Assembly (NCBI GenBank): GCA_000525025.1
Contig: JCKJ01000001.1
Span: forward strand, 1,674,001 to 1,738,000
Origin: Methylophilaceae bacterium 11
GTDB lineage: Bacteria; Pseudomonadota; Gammaproteobacteria; Burkholderiales; Methylophilaceae
Reading direction: 5' to 3'
DNA: 64,000 bases
The position numbers and the translations under genes are program-made. The notes below the pieces were generated by a model that was not told where the DNA came from, ran no database searches, and was given only the letters and a program-made list of their open reading frames with translations. Shown in pieces: positions 46,844 to 55,660 of the stretch (positions are counted from its first letter, which is position 1; each line of letters begins with the position of its first letter).

Positions 46844-49060
46844 ATGATACAAAGCGCTAACGCTTCTGAAGCTACACCAAACTTTCAACTTAAAAAGCTG
46901 AATAATGCTTTATACAACAACATTCGCTTTGTGGTCGCATCTACCCTATGCTCATTTATTGCCAACATAGCCTTGGCAGAAGATGTCATAGAACTAGACA
47001 CAATTACAGTGTCAGCTAAAAAAGATAACGACACAAAACCAGTACAAGGCTACAACGCCAAAAAAAGCTCTGCTTCTACTAGAACAGATACGGAATTACG
47101 TGATACACCCCAATCCATTACCGTGATTCCACAAGACTTAATTCAAGATCAATCGATTCAAAGCATTTCACAAGCCGTGCAATATGTGCCGGGTGTGCAA
47201 GCAGCTCAAGGCGAAGGTAACCGTGATGCATTGATCTTCCGTGGCAATGCCACGACTGGCGATTTTTTCTTAGATGGCTTGCGTGATGATGTGCAAACTT
47301 ACCGCGACTTTTACAATATAGACCGCTTAGAGGTGTTAAAAGGCCCCAATGGCATGGCATTTGGACGTGGTGGTGCAGGCGGCGCAATTAATCGCGTGAG
47401 TAAGCAAGCTGGCTGGACACCGATTAGTGAGTTGACTGCTAGTTACGGCGCGTATAACCAAAAACGTATTACCGGTGATTATGGCCAAGCCTTCAATGAT
47501 GAAATCGCTTTCCGCGTAAATGCTGTGTATGAGAATTCAGACTCTTATCGTGATGGCGTGAATTTAGAGCGTTTTGGTGTGACGCCAACCGTGACGATAC
47601 GCCCGGATGAAAATACAAAAATCATCGTTGGCATGGAGTATTTTAAAGACAAACGTGTGGCAGACCGTGGTGTACCTTCAGTGAATGGTCCTGGCAACTC
47701 AACATTGAAAAATCGCCCTTATAAAATCGGTGACTACGACACATTTTTTGGGAATGCCCATCTAAGCCCTACTGAAACTGAAACGGTCGCTTTCAATGCA
47801 TCCATAGAACATGCTTTTGATAACGGCATCAGCGTTAAAAATAGTACACGCTACGCCAACTACAATAAATATTATCAAAACGTGTTTGCCAGAAACTCCG
47901 TGACCAACGTCGGTACTGTTCAATTTGGTGCTTACCTTGATGAGACAGATCGTGAAAACATCATCAACCAAACTGACTTAACATACAATGCAAAAACAGG
48001 CTCTGTTGAACACAAACTGTTATTCGGTATGGAGTTGGCAAAACAAGATACAACGAGCAAACGTTTTCAACCAACAGTGGGCTCAACCAATATTGCGACT
48101 GTAGTTTCCGCAAGCAATCCATATCTGCCTTCTGCCTCTTTTTCCGCTTTGGCAACCAACAGAAAAAGTGATGTGAGCGTAGCAGCATTTTATTTGCAAG
48201 ATCAAATCATTTTTAGCCCAAAATGGCAGGCGATTGTTGGCTTACGAAATGATAACTTTGATACGGACTTTACTAACTTATTAGACAATACCGAGATTAA
48301 AGTCAGTGATAATTTATTATCACCACGCGCGGGTCTGATTTTCAAGCCAGTAGAGGCTATCTCCATTTATACCAACTACAGCGTTTCCTATGTGCCACGT
48401 GCTGGCGACCAATTAACCTCTTTAACGCCGAGCAATGCATCATTCAAGCCAGAGAAATTTATCAACTATGAAGTGGGTGCGAAATGGGATGTGAATCCGA
48501 GCTTAGCGCTAACGGCTGCGGTGTATAAATTGGAACGTGAGAATGTTTTAGTTGCTGATCCTAGCAACCCTGGCGCAAACTCTATTTTGGTTGATGGTCA
48601 AGAAACCAAAGGTATCGAGCTTGGGGTTTCTGGCGACATTACTGACAAATGGAGCGTATTTGGCGGTGTTACTTTTCAAAAAGGTGAGATTACCGAAACG
48701 CAAGCAAACGCAACTGCAGCAAATGTCATTGCTAAAGGCGCAGAATTAGCACAAACGCCTGACCGCACCCTATCTCTATGGAACAAATATGAGATTAATG
48801 ATATGTGGGCGGTGGCTCTAGGTGTTGTCAGCACATCTGATCGCTATGCACAACTGCCAACCGTATCACAAAGCACAATATTGCCAGGCTACACCCGTTA
48901 CGATGCAGCAGTCTTTGGCAAGTTCAGTGAGAAGTTACGCCTGCAGCTCAACATTGAGAACATCACTAACAAAGAATATGCATTGTTCTCACATACCAAT
49001 AACAACATCACGCCTGGCTCACCCATTACTGGCCGTGCAACATTAATTTACAACTTCTAA
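46844..49060 (+). CDS. TonB-dependent siderophore receptor
   Basis: 738 residues. After an unusually long leader (about 45 residues, with the hydrophobic core near its end, VASTLCSFIANIALA-ED) come a possible TonB box (DTITVSA), the plug domain (DTPQSITVIPQDLIQDQSIQ, IDRLEVLKGPNGMAFGRGGAGGAIN) and a 22-strand barrel with the C-terminal aromatic ATLIYNF. It imports a ferric siderophore of unknown type, probably a xenosiderophore because no synthesis genes lie near. The start is ATG 46844 with AGGA upstream, not the earlier TTG. Controlled by the Fur box. Confidence 0.93.
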   Translation: MIQSANASEATPNFQLKKLNNALYNNIRFVVASTLCSFIANIALAEDVIELDTITVSAKKDNDTKPVQGYNAKKSSASTRTDTELRDTPQSITVIPQDLIQDQSIQSISQAVQYVPGVQAAQGEGNRDALIFRGNATTGDFFLDGLRDDVQTYRDFYNIDRLEVLKGPNGMAFGRGGAGGAINRVSKQAGWTPISELTASYGAYNQKRITGDYGQAFNDEIAFRVNAVYENSDSYRDGVNLERFGVTPTVTIRPDENTKIIVGMEYFKDKRVADRGVPSVNGPGNSTLKNRPYKIGDYDTFFGNAHLSPTETETVAFNASIEHAFDNGISVKNSTRYANYNKYYQNVFARNSVTNVGTVQFGAYLDETDRENIINQTDLTYNAKTGSVEHKLLFGMELAKQDTTSKRFQPTVGSTNIATVVSASNPYLPSASFSALATNRKSDVSVAAFYLQDQIIFSPKWQAIVGLRNDNFDTDFTNLLDNTEIKVSDNLLSPRAGLIFKPVEAISIYTNYSVSYVPRAGDQLTSLTPSNASFKPEKFINYEVGAKWDVNPSLALTAAVYKLERENVLVADPSNPGANSILVDGQETKGIELGVSGDITDKWSVFGGVTFQKGEITETQANATAANVIAKGAELAQTPDRTLSLWNKYEINDMWAVALGVVSTSDRYAQLPTVSQSTILPGYTRYDAAVFGKFSEKLRLQLNIENITNKEYALFSHTNNNITPGSPITGRATLIYNF

Positions 49061-49091
49061 TATAGAGGCAACTCACCAAACTATTTACTCA

Positions 49092-49116
49092 GCCCATGCC
49101 ACACATGGGCTTTTTT
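49092..49116 (+). terminator. Rho-independent terminator of the TonB receptor gene
   Basis: GCCCATG (49092-49098) pairs with CATGGGC (49104-49110) over a CCACA loop, followed by six T. Confidence 0.9.
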
Positions 49117-49151
49117 ATATGCAGCAAATATAGAGATGTTAAAATAGCGGC

Positions 49152-50033
49152 ATGCAAACATATCAAGACACCTTACACCCATTTATTTTTGACAACACGC
49201 CAGTGCGCGGTAACGTGGCGCATCTTAATGCTACCTATATCGACGCGTTACAGCACCAAGCACTGCCGCCATTACTAAAGCGTGCATTGGGTGAGCTAAT
49301 GACTGCGAGCGCACTGCTGATTTCTACCCTTAAAATGGAAGGTGCGCTGATACTACAATTACAAGGGCGTGGCATTCTCAAATTATTGGTAGTGGAGTGC
49401 AGCTCTGATTTGGAAATGCGCGCCACCGCGAAATGGGATCAATCACTGCTGGATAAAGAAACAGCACATCACGACACCACATTTAAACAACTGATTACGC
49501 ATGGACAATTTGTGATTACTCTAGACCCAAAAATTGGGGAGCCGTATCAAGGCATAGTACCCATTGAAGGCGACAGCATTGCAGAAATGCTAGAGCACTA
49601 CATGTTGCGCTCACAGCAAATTGACACGTCTATTTGGTTGCATTGCGATGGCACACAAGCAGCTGGTATGCTATTACAAAAGCTACCCAATCAACATGCA
49701 GAAGATATAGACGTGTGGAACCGAGTCAATCAGCTGGCCAATACGGTGACAGACGCAGAGCTTATGCTCGCCCCCATTGATTTACTTACACGCCTGTTTC
49801 ACGAAGAAGAAGTACGCTTATTTAGCGCCCGCACCACTAAAGCCTTTTGTAGCTGCACCCGTGACAGTGTGGCCAACATGCTCACCATGCTTGGGCATGC
49901 TGAAGTCGATACCATTATTGAAGAACAAGGCAGCATCCAAATTCATTGCGACTTTTGCAACAAACATTATGTGTTTGATGAACAAGAAACAGCTCAACTA
50001 TTTGAAGATAACGCTGCTAGCATTAAGCATTAA
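49152..50033 (+). CDS. hslO: Redox-regulated chaperone Hsp33
   Basis: 293 residues. The holding domain is followed by the C-terminal zinc-redox switch with cysteines in FCSCTRDS (CxC) and HCDFCNKHY (CxxC), which release zinc and activate the chaperone under oxidative stress. The middle region IVPIEGDSIAEMLEHYMLRSQQIDT is typical. It overlaps the convergent M48 gene by four bases at the 3' ends. Confidence 0.96.
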   Translation: MQTYQDTLHPFIFDNTPVRGNVAHLNATYIDALQHQALPPLLKRALGELMTASALLISTLKMEGALILQLQGRGILKLLVVECSSDLEMRATAKWDQSLLDKETAHHDTTFKQLITHGQFVITLDPKIGEPYQGIVPIEGDSIAEMLEHYMLRSQQIDTSIWLHCDGTQAAGMLLQKLPNQHAEDIDVWNRVNQLANTVTDAELMLAPIDLLTRLFHEEEVRLFSARTTKAFCSCTRDSVANMLTMLGHAEVDTIIEEQGSIQIHCDFCNKHYVFDEQETAQLFEDNAASIKH

Positions 50034-51145
50034 TGTGTTTCTGTGTTTGGCTGCACCGGCTGTTGAATATTAGCCAGAATAGCTTCGATATCCCAAGTCA
50101 GGTTTTTACAGTCCGTACAAGGATGCTGTTTTGCAAATTGCTCTGCCAGATGAATGCGATGTTGGGTGTCAGGATGTGAGGACAACCATTCCGGCACCTG
50201 ACCAGTCTTAGGTTCTTCCTTAGATAAGCGTTTAAAAAAGCTCGCCATACCATTGGGTTGAATGTGCTGCTTTAATAGCAACTGAGCACCTTTTAAATCC
50301 GCTTCTGCTTCTACTTGCCGGCTAAAAAACTGCGTCGAGACCTGATGTGCAATCAAAATCATCGCTGCATTGGCGTCACCAAGTACCAGCATTACAACTG
50401 CAGCTACACCTGCGCTGTGCATCATGTTCTTAAGTGCATGTCGTTGCTCCACATGCTGCACCTCATGCGCCAGTACCGCGGCTACTTCGTTAGCATTACC
50501 GGCTTTTTTAAGTAAACCAGTATTCACAATCACAATACCGCCGGGCATGGCAAAAGCATTCACCATATCATCTTTAACCACCAGCCATTGGTAAGTATAA
50601 GGCGAGCCTTGTGTAAGTTGATTGCCCACCGATTTAACAAAATCCACAGCAGCACCAGAAGTAATGATGTCTTGCTGCCTATTGTAGGATGCAAGCACCG
50701 CCTTGCCCATTTTCTGTTCGGTTTCTATAGAGACACGATTAGCAGCCCAACCCAACATACGGTCGTATTGCCAAACCCCGATGCATACAAGCAATACAAT
50801 CAAACCTGCACCGTAGATCAAACTGTTCCATACTGTTTTTTGGCTAAAAGTCGCAATACGCCACCCTTTAAGCCCAGCTACCAATGGTGCCGGCAGCAAT
50901 TCAAGCAGTTGTTTTTGCGCATCAGGAGCACCTGCAATTACCATATAGACACCGGCAGTACCCTGCCAATGTAGTTGCAACTGGTCATGATCAAACCCGC
51001 CTATTTCAGCCTTGAGTGCAGACAACGGCACCGCTAGCTGATGTGAGGCAATACTGATGCTATGCTCATTGATAGCGCAGGTAGTAGCCACCCCAGCATG
51101 TGGCAAGCCGGGGCCAAAGAGTAATACGGGAACAGCGTGTACCAT
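50030..51145 (-). CDS. M48 family membrane-linked metalloprotease
   Basis: 371 residues: a soluble N-terminal part (1-100), one membrane helix (about 107-125), then a peptidase M48 domain with the zinc motif HEVQH (227-231, in VLAHEVQHVEQRHA) and third ligand region EAEADLKGAQLL. It resembles the BepA/YfgC and HtpX/Oma1 families of quality-control proteases, but the cytoplasmic N-terminal extension is different from BepA. The AIM24-type gene follows upstream on the same strand with 6 bases between, so the two are co-transcribed. Confidence 0.88.
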   Translation of the reverse strand: MVHAVPVLLFGPGLPHAGVATTCAINEHSISIASHQLAVPLSALKAEIGGFDHDQLQLHWQGTAGVYMVIAGAPDAQKQLLELLPAPLVAGLKGWRIATFSQKTVWNSLIYGAGLIVLLVCIGVWQYDRMLGWAANRVSIETEQKMGKAVLASYNRQQDIITSGAAVDFVKSVGNQLTQGSPYTYQWLVVKDDMVNAFAMPGGIVIVNTGLLKKAGNANEVAAVLAHEVQHVEQRHALKNMMHSAGVAAVVMLVLGDANAAMILIAHQVSTQFFSRQVEAEADLKGAQLLLKQHIQPNGMASFFKRLSKEEPKTGQVPEWLSSHPDTQHRIHLAEQFAKQHPCTDCKNLTWDIEAILANIQQPVQPNTETH

Positions 51146-51151
51146 TGCGCG

Positions 51152-51952
51152 TTATTTGCCAGCGAGTGTGATGAACACCACTACGATAATAAAGATGAGG
51201 TAGAGTTTGCCCCAGACGGATCCTTTGCTCTTGCCGGAAACGGCTGCGTTGAGAATAACCTGACCTAAACGATTCATTGGTAGTGATTGCACCCAGACGC
51301 GACCTGGCCCAGCCACGGTGGCGTAAAACAAGCCTTCGCCGCCAAACAAGCTAGTCTTGAGTGTACCAGTGTATTTAATGTCATAGCGCACAGTAGAAGA
51401 CATAGCCACCAAGCAACCCGTATCAATTTTTAGACTATCGGTAGGGCCAAGCTCCACCGCTTTAAGCGTGCCAGAGGCATGGACAAATACCGTGCCCTCG
51501 CCATTGATTTTTTGCATGATAAAGCCTTCGCCCCCCAACAAACCGACACGTATACGTTTTTGGAACGCCAGTGTGATTTTTTGCCCAACTTGTCCAGCCA
51601 AATAAGCGCCTTTTTGGCAAATGAGCGTACCGCCCTGCTCTTGCAGCTGAATCGGAATAATCTGACCAGGGCTAGGCGCTGCAACGGCTACATCTTGCGC
51701 CACAAAGCCCTTATTGGTATACACGCTACTAAACAATGACTCACCGGTAAAACGTCTTTTAACCGCATTCACAAAACGGCCAATAGCACCGAATTTAGAG
51801 GCGCTACCATCGCCTAATACTGCATTCATCTCAATTGCCTGATCGGTATACATCATGGCGCCCTGCTCGGCCATCATTTGCTCGTCAGGGGCAAGCGTGA
51901 CTTGAATATACTGTAAATCGTGGCCATGAATGGTGTAGTTAAGCGCGGTCAT
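51152..51952 (-). CDS. AIM24/TIGR00266 family protein
   Basis: 266 residues with the Gly-rich beta-helix-like AIM24 domain (GLLGGEGFIMQKINGEGTVFVHASG, SLFGGEGLFYATVAGPGRVWVQSLP) and a C-terminal hydrophobic tail (about 245-263, LYLIFIIVVVFITLAG) that probably anchors it to the membrane. The biochemical role in bacteria is unknown. It precedes the M48 protease gene in the same transcript, and this pairing suggests that the membrane anchor brings the two together. Confidence 0.85.
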   Translation of the reverse strand: MTALNYTIHGHDLQYIQVTLAPDEQMMAEQGAMMYTDQAIEMNAVLGDGSASKFGAIGRFVNAVKRRFTGESLFSSVYTNKGFVAQDVAVAAPSPGQIIPIQLQEQGGTLICQKGAYLAGQVGQKITLAFQKRIRVGLLGGEGFIMQKINGEGTVFVHASGTLKAVELGPTDSLKIDTGCLVAMSSTVRYDIKYTGTLKTSLFGGEGLFYATVAGPGRVWVQSLPMNRLGQVILNAAVSGKSKGSVWGKLYLIFIIVVVFITLAGK

Positions 51953-52082
51953 TGTTTTCCCTTGTTATTGTTAAGTATTTAAAAATAAGTTACACGATTA
52001 GATAAGCTCAGTGGCACTGAGCTCAGCGAAGCTGAAATTTAACATAGCATGCAGTAGTGTAGCTATGCTTGCACTATATTAA

Positions 52083-52120
52083 ATTAACGACAATATTGTG
52101 GATTAACGACAGGATTGTGG
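52083..52120 (-). repeat. 19-bp tandem duplication across the stop codon of the pilin gene
   Basis: Copies at 52083-52101 and 52102-52120 differ at two positions. The unit holds the last codons (encoding PQSCR) and the stop. Since 19 is not a multiple of three, the second copy is out of frame and not an extension of the protein. Confidence 0.75.
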
Positions 52121-52591
52121 TAAATATTCGTCTGGAATCGTGGTCTTATCTTGGCCTTTTACCACCATGGGCGTAGGTCCTTTGGCGTGACCACATACCC
52201 AAGTCACTGGCACAACCGTGGACTCTTCAATGACCGCAGGCCGAATGCTGAGTACTTTACCTTGAAGCTTAGGGTGTATTTTGTTGCCAAGCGTCATGTG
52301 AATTGCACCACCCTCAACCACCAAAGACGATACATAGTTACTGACCATCTTATCTGCACTGGGTAATCCTGCTGCCGCATTGTCGGCAGGAAAGGTTTTA
52401 TTGTTTTTCCAATTGCTGGCTATCGGCTCCTTGGCAGCATCTGCCCACGGCACAGTTGCCGCTACTTGTTCCTTGAGAATACGCCCCAAGCTGGAGGGGA
52501 TGGCAATCATCGCTAAGATAATCAATATTGCCATCACTACCATCATCTCAATCACACTAAATCCGTTGCATTTAATAGGGTTACTTTGCAT
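52103..52591 (-). CDS. Type IV pilin-like protein (orphan)
   Basis: 162 residues. Class III prepilin leader of 10 residues ending in Gly, with cleavage before Phe (NG/FSVIEMMVVMAIL), Glu at position 5 of the mature protein and the hydrophobic N-terminal helix. Two cysteines near the C-terminus (VTWVCGHAKG, LPQSCR) can close the D-loop disulfide of PilA-type major pilins. The start ATG 52591 has AGGAG upstream; the longer frame runs into the methyltransferase gene. No pilus assembly genes are near. Confidence 0.88.
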   Translation of the reverse strand: MQSNPIKCNGFSVIEMMVVMAILIILAMIAIPSSLGRILKEQVAATVPWADAAKEPIASNWKNNKTFPADNAAAGLPSADKMVSNYVSSLVVEGGAIHMTLGNKIHPKLQGKVLSIRPAVIEESTVVPVTWVCGHAKGPTPMVVKGQDKTTIPDEYLPQSCR

Positions 52592-52610
52592 ATTGACTCC
52601 TGTTATCACG

Positions 52611-53396
52611 TCACATCCGCTGGCGTTGGCACTCAAACAAACAAATGGCCGTAGCGGCTGCAGCATTTAATGATTCCACCGCCAAGGTACTGGCATTCGC
52701 CATGGGAATCGTAATGGCTTGATCTGTCGCGTTGATAACGGCAGGACTTAAACCGGCCCCTTCATTGCCTACCACAAACAAGCTGGGCGTTTTAAAGTCC
52801 TGTGTGTACAAAGACTCACCGTGCATGGTCATGGCATAGCGCTTACCTTGAAACGCGGTAAGCGTTGCCGACAAATCTACTTGTTCGACAACAGGTAATA
52901 CAAATTGTGCGCCTTGCCCTCCACGCAATGCCTTGGGCGACCAAGCATCGGTACATCCTTTAGACAAATACACCACCTGTACGCCTGCAGCGGCGGCTGT
53001 ACGCAGCATACTGCCCATATTGCCTGGATCTTGAATATCTTCCAGCATCAACGCAAAGTGTACTGCTTCAGGCAACGCAATCGTCGGCTTTTTCACCAGT
53101 GCCAAAATACCCGTACTGGCAGCCACCGGAGTAAGCTCTGCAAACATCAGCGTGGGCAACATCATGGTGTTCACATCTTGCAATTGCTGCATTAGCTGTG
53201 TGGCCTCAAGCGCGCTTTTTCCTTCTGGAATAATCAGCAACTGCGGCTCACCAAACACCTGCAAGTAGGCTTCTATCAAATGCACACCATCCAATAGCGT
53301 CAGCCCTTCACGTTGGCGTTCGCGCGCGTTATCTGCCAGTTTTTTCAGTTGTTTGAAAACGGGATTATCGCGGGAAGTGATGTGTTTAAACGCCAT
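52611..53396 (-). CDS. TrmH/SpoU family RNA methyltransferase
   Basis: 261 residues. N-terminal substrate-binding domain (RDNPVFKQLKKLADNAR) and C-terminal SPOUT knot with the three SAM motifs: LMLEDIQDPGNMGSMLRTA, VVGNEGAGLS and IPMANASTLAVESLNAAAA. It methylates a ribose 2'-hydroxyl of rRNA or tRNA; the best family guess is a 23S rRNA (RlmB-like) or unassigned target. The pilin gene starts 19 bases after its stop. Confidence 0.9.
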   Translation of the reverse strand: MAFKHITSRDNPVFKQLKKLADNARERQREGLTLLDGVHLIEAYLQVFGEPQLLIIPEGKSALEATQLMQQLQDVNTMMLPTLMFAELTPVAASTGILALVKKPTIALPEAVHFALMLEDIQDPGNMGSMLRTAAAAGVQVVYLSKGCTDAWSPKALRGGQGAQFVLPVVEQVDLSATLTAFQGKRYAMTMHGESLYTQDFKTPSLFVVGNEGAGLSPAVINATDQAITIPMANASTLAVESLNAAAATAICLFECQRQRM

Positions 53397-53515
53397 GGGC
53401 TCAGTTCTTTACATTTATTAACTGGCATTCTAACCGATGCTTATTGTGAAACATAAAATTTGGGCGTAAATTTGCAGCACAACAATAACACTTTTATTTT
53501 CTGGAGGAAGTTCAT

Positions 53516-54202
53516 ATGTCATTAACAAAACGTGCAGTTGCAGAACTCATTGGTACATTTTGGCTTGTATTAGGAGGGTGTGGTAGCGCAGTGCTAGCCG
53601 CAGGCATTCCTGAACTAGGGCTTGGTTATTTAGGCGTTTCTTTTGCATTTGGCTTAACCGTGGTGACTATGGCGTATGCTATCGGCCATATCTCTGGTTG
53701 CCACCTGAATCCTGCGGTTTCTATCGGCTTGGCTGCTGGTGGGCGCTTTAAAGCAGCGGAGCTTCCCCACTACATCATCGCACAAGTCATCGGCGCAATT
53801 TTGGCTGCACTGGTCATTCGTTGCATTGCCAGTGGTGCAGAAGGCTACGCTGGCGGCTTAGCGTCTAATGGCTTTGCCGAGCACTCTCCACATGGCTACA
53901 GCATGTTGGCAGCACTAACAACAGAGATCGTCCTGACTGCTATGTTTTTGTTTATTATCATGGGTAGCACAGATAAACGTGCACCAGCAGGCTTAGCACC
54001 ACTAGCAATTGGCTTTACACTCACATTGATTCACTTAATCAGCATTCCAGTCACCAACACTTCCGTTAACCCTGCGCGTAGTACAGGTCCAGCTTTGCTA
54101 GAAGGCGGCATCGCGCTTGACCAATTATGGTTATTTTGGCTGGCACCGATTGTAGGCGCAGTGATTGGTGCTTTGGTATACAACTTTATTCAAAAAGAGT
54201 AG
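53516..54202 (+). CDS. aqpZ: Aquaporin Z
   Basis: 228 residues with six membrane helices and the two NPA half-helices ([11 protein letters not shown] and [12 protein letters not shown]). The first NPA is preceded by [11 protein letters not shown], and the Arg after the second NPA forms the selectivity filter; the narrow, His- and Cys-containing filter of AqpZ is compatible (water specific). Strong Shine-Dalgarno TGGAGGAAG. Ends at its own terminator. Confidence 0.95.
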   Translation: MSLTKRAVAELIGTFWLVLGGCGSAVLAAGIPELGLGYLGVSFAFGLTVVTMAYAIGHISGCHLNPAVSIGLAAGGRFKAAELPHYIIAQVIGAILAALVIRCIASGAEGYAGGLASNGFAEHSPHGYSMLAALTTEIVLTAMFLFIIMGSTDKRAPAGLAPLAIGFTLTLIHLISIPVTNTSVNPARSTGPALLEGGIALDQLWLFWLAPIVGAVIGALVYNFIQKE

Positions 54203-54239
54203 TCATCATTAGTGAAATAAGTATTAATCAGTATTAAAA

Positions 54240-54263
54240 GCCCACGTCATGTGGGCTTTTTTT
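54240..54263 (+). terminator. Rho-independent terminator of aqpZ
   Basis: GCCCAC (54240-54245) pairs with GTGGGC (54251-54256) over GTCAT, followed by seven T. Confidence 0.9.
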
Positions 54264-54285
54264 ATGCACCCGTTATAATAGCCGT

Positions 54286-55002
54286 ATGGCTAAAAAACTC
54301 GATTTAGAACGTATCCTCCATAAGCAAGGCTTTGGTTCCCGCAAACTCTGTCGCATCATGATTATCAACGAAGAGATTACCGTTAATGGTGTACTTTGTG
54401 ATGACCCGGATATGGAGTTTTCATTAGAAAATTTAAGTTACACCATTAAAGGAGAGCCGTGGGAATACCGCGAAAAATCGTATTTAATGATGCACAAGCC
54501 CGGTAACTATGAGTGCTCTCACAAAACACAGCATCACCCCACCATTTACAGCCTGTTACCTTTTCCACTTGTAGAAAGAGGCGTCCAATGCATAGGCCGG
54601 TTAGATGAAGACACGACGGGCTTGATATTAATCTCAGATGACGGGCAATTCATTCATCGCATGAGCTCGCCTAAACACAAAGTGCCAAAAGTGTATGAAG
54701 TGACCTGTAAGCACCCAGTCAGCGATGCGCAAATTGCACATATCCTTAATGGCGTACAGCTGGTGGATGAAGATGCGCCGATTGCCGCACTTGCTTGTGA
54801 TCGGATCTCAGAACATATCATTCATATGACCTTAGCAGAAGGCAAATACCATCAAGTCAAACGCATGGTTGCCGCTATCAGCAATCGCGTCGATGGCTTA
54901 AAGCGTATCCGAATTGGCCGTTTATCTCTGCCTGACGATTTAAAACTTGGCGAATGGCGCTGGTTAAGCGATGAAGATATCGCCAATTTAAGCGCCAGCT
55001 AG
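54286..55002 (+). CDS. rsuA: 16S rRNA pseudouridine synthase RsuA-type
   Basis: 238 residues: an S4 RNA-binding domain (1-60, LERILHKQGFGSRKLCR) and a catalytic domain with the motif GRLDEDTTGLILISDDG (catalytic Asp in RLDEDTTG), which is the RsuA/RluB/E/F signature. It isomerises U516 in 16S rRNA or a similar site by family. The stop codon lies inside a 12-bp perfect hairpin. Confidence 0.9.
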   Translation: MAKKLDLERILHKQGFGSRKLCRIMIINEEITVNGVLCDDPDMEFSLENLSYTIKGEPWEYREKSYLMMHKPGNYECSHKTQHHPTIYSLLPFPLVERGVQCIGRLDEDTTGLILISDDGQFIHRMSSPKHKVPKVYEVTCKHPVSDAQIAHILNGVQLVDEDAPIAALACDRISEHIIHMTLAEGKYHQVKRMVAAISNRVDGLKRIRIGRLSLPDDLKLGEWRWLSDEDIANLSAS

Positions 55003-55024
55003 CGGTGGCAACCCACCGCTAGCT
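54997..55024. other. Perfect 12-bp hairpin overlapping the rsuA stop codon
   Basis: AGCTAGCGGTGG (54997-55008) is the exact reverse complement of CCACCGCTAGCT (55013-55024) with a CAAC loop. The TAG stop of rsuA (55000-55002) is in the left arm. No T-run follows on either side, so it is not a typical terminator; it lies between the convergent rsuA and BON genes and may end both messages by blocking nucleases. Confidence 0.68.
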
Positions 55025-55056
55025 ACTTATGCTAACCAAGCCACTATGCCAAGCCA

Positions 55057-55362
55057 TTATGGTTGCGGATAAATAAACTTACCAAATACCGCATACACAG
55101 CCTGACTGTCTTGAATGATCTTTGTGATATTGTCAGCCTGTTGTTTGGATTCCACATTGCCAGACGCGTTCACAATCCCTTGCTCATCAATTTGAATATC
55201 TAATTGGCTTACATCGATTTGGTGCTGACTTAACGTAGCTTGAATGTTTTGTTTGAGTACACCCGCTGGCAAATATTGATATATCGGCTCATTCAGATTG
55301 GCAAATGCGCCACTTGTAGCTAACAAACCCAATGTAACAAACAGTGATTTTTGCATAAACAT
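55057..55362 (-). CDS. Small secreted BON-domain protein
   Basis: 101 residues: signal peptide (cleavage near SGAFA-NLN, about residue 23) and one BON domain (IQATLSQHQIDVSQLDIQIDEQGIVNASGNVESKQQADNI...). BON domains bind phospholipids or attach to membranes; osmotic-stress proteins such as OsmY have two. The start is ATG 55362 with AAGGGAG upstream, not the earlier TTG. Confidence 0.82.
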   Translation of the reverse strand: MFMQKSLFVTLGLLATSGAFANLNEPIYQYLPAGVLKQNIQATLSQHQIDVSQLDIQIDEQGIVNASGNVESKQQADNITKIIQDSQAVYAVFGKFIYPQP

Positions 55363-55527
55363 ATTGTCTCCCTTCAATGTTGATTAACGACAAGTCCACT
55401 TTATGCGTAAACCAACGATTCAAATATCGGTAACACGCCTAAACTCTTGTAAGAATCCTCCTTCATTGAAACAAATCTTGCACACCCAGGCCGCAAATAT
55501 AATGCTCGCTTTTCCACGTTAAGCCCG

Positions 55528-55660
55528 TATAATGCGCTCACCCAACACATTACCAATCAGTGTTGCGGTTCTTTGATACTTCAAGTCACGATGACTCTTT
55601 AATTCGTCTGCCTCGATTGGTGTTGCTTAAGCAACTGGCCGTCGCAGGAAAAAACATTAC
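55528..55660 (+). promoter_or_regulatory. Promoter -10 and structured 5' leader of rhlE
   Basis: A perfect TATAAT at 55528-55533, with a poor -35, would start transcription near 55540 and give a leader of about 120 bases. In it CAACAC (55543-55548) and CAATC (55554-55558) can pair with GTGTTG (55620-55625) and GATTG (55615-55619). A small hairpin AGTCA-CGA-TGACT (55584-55596) lies inside, and the palindrome GTTGCTTAAGCAAC (55622-55635) competes with the long stem. This suggests a folded regulatory leader. Confidence 0.45.
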
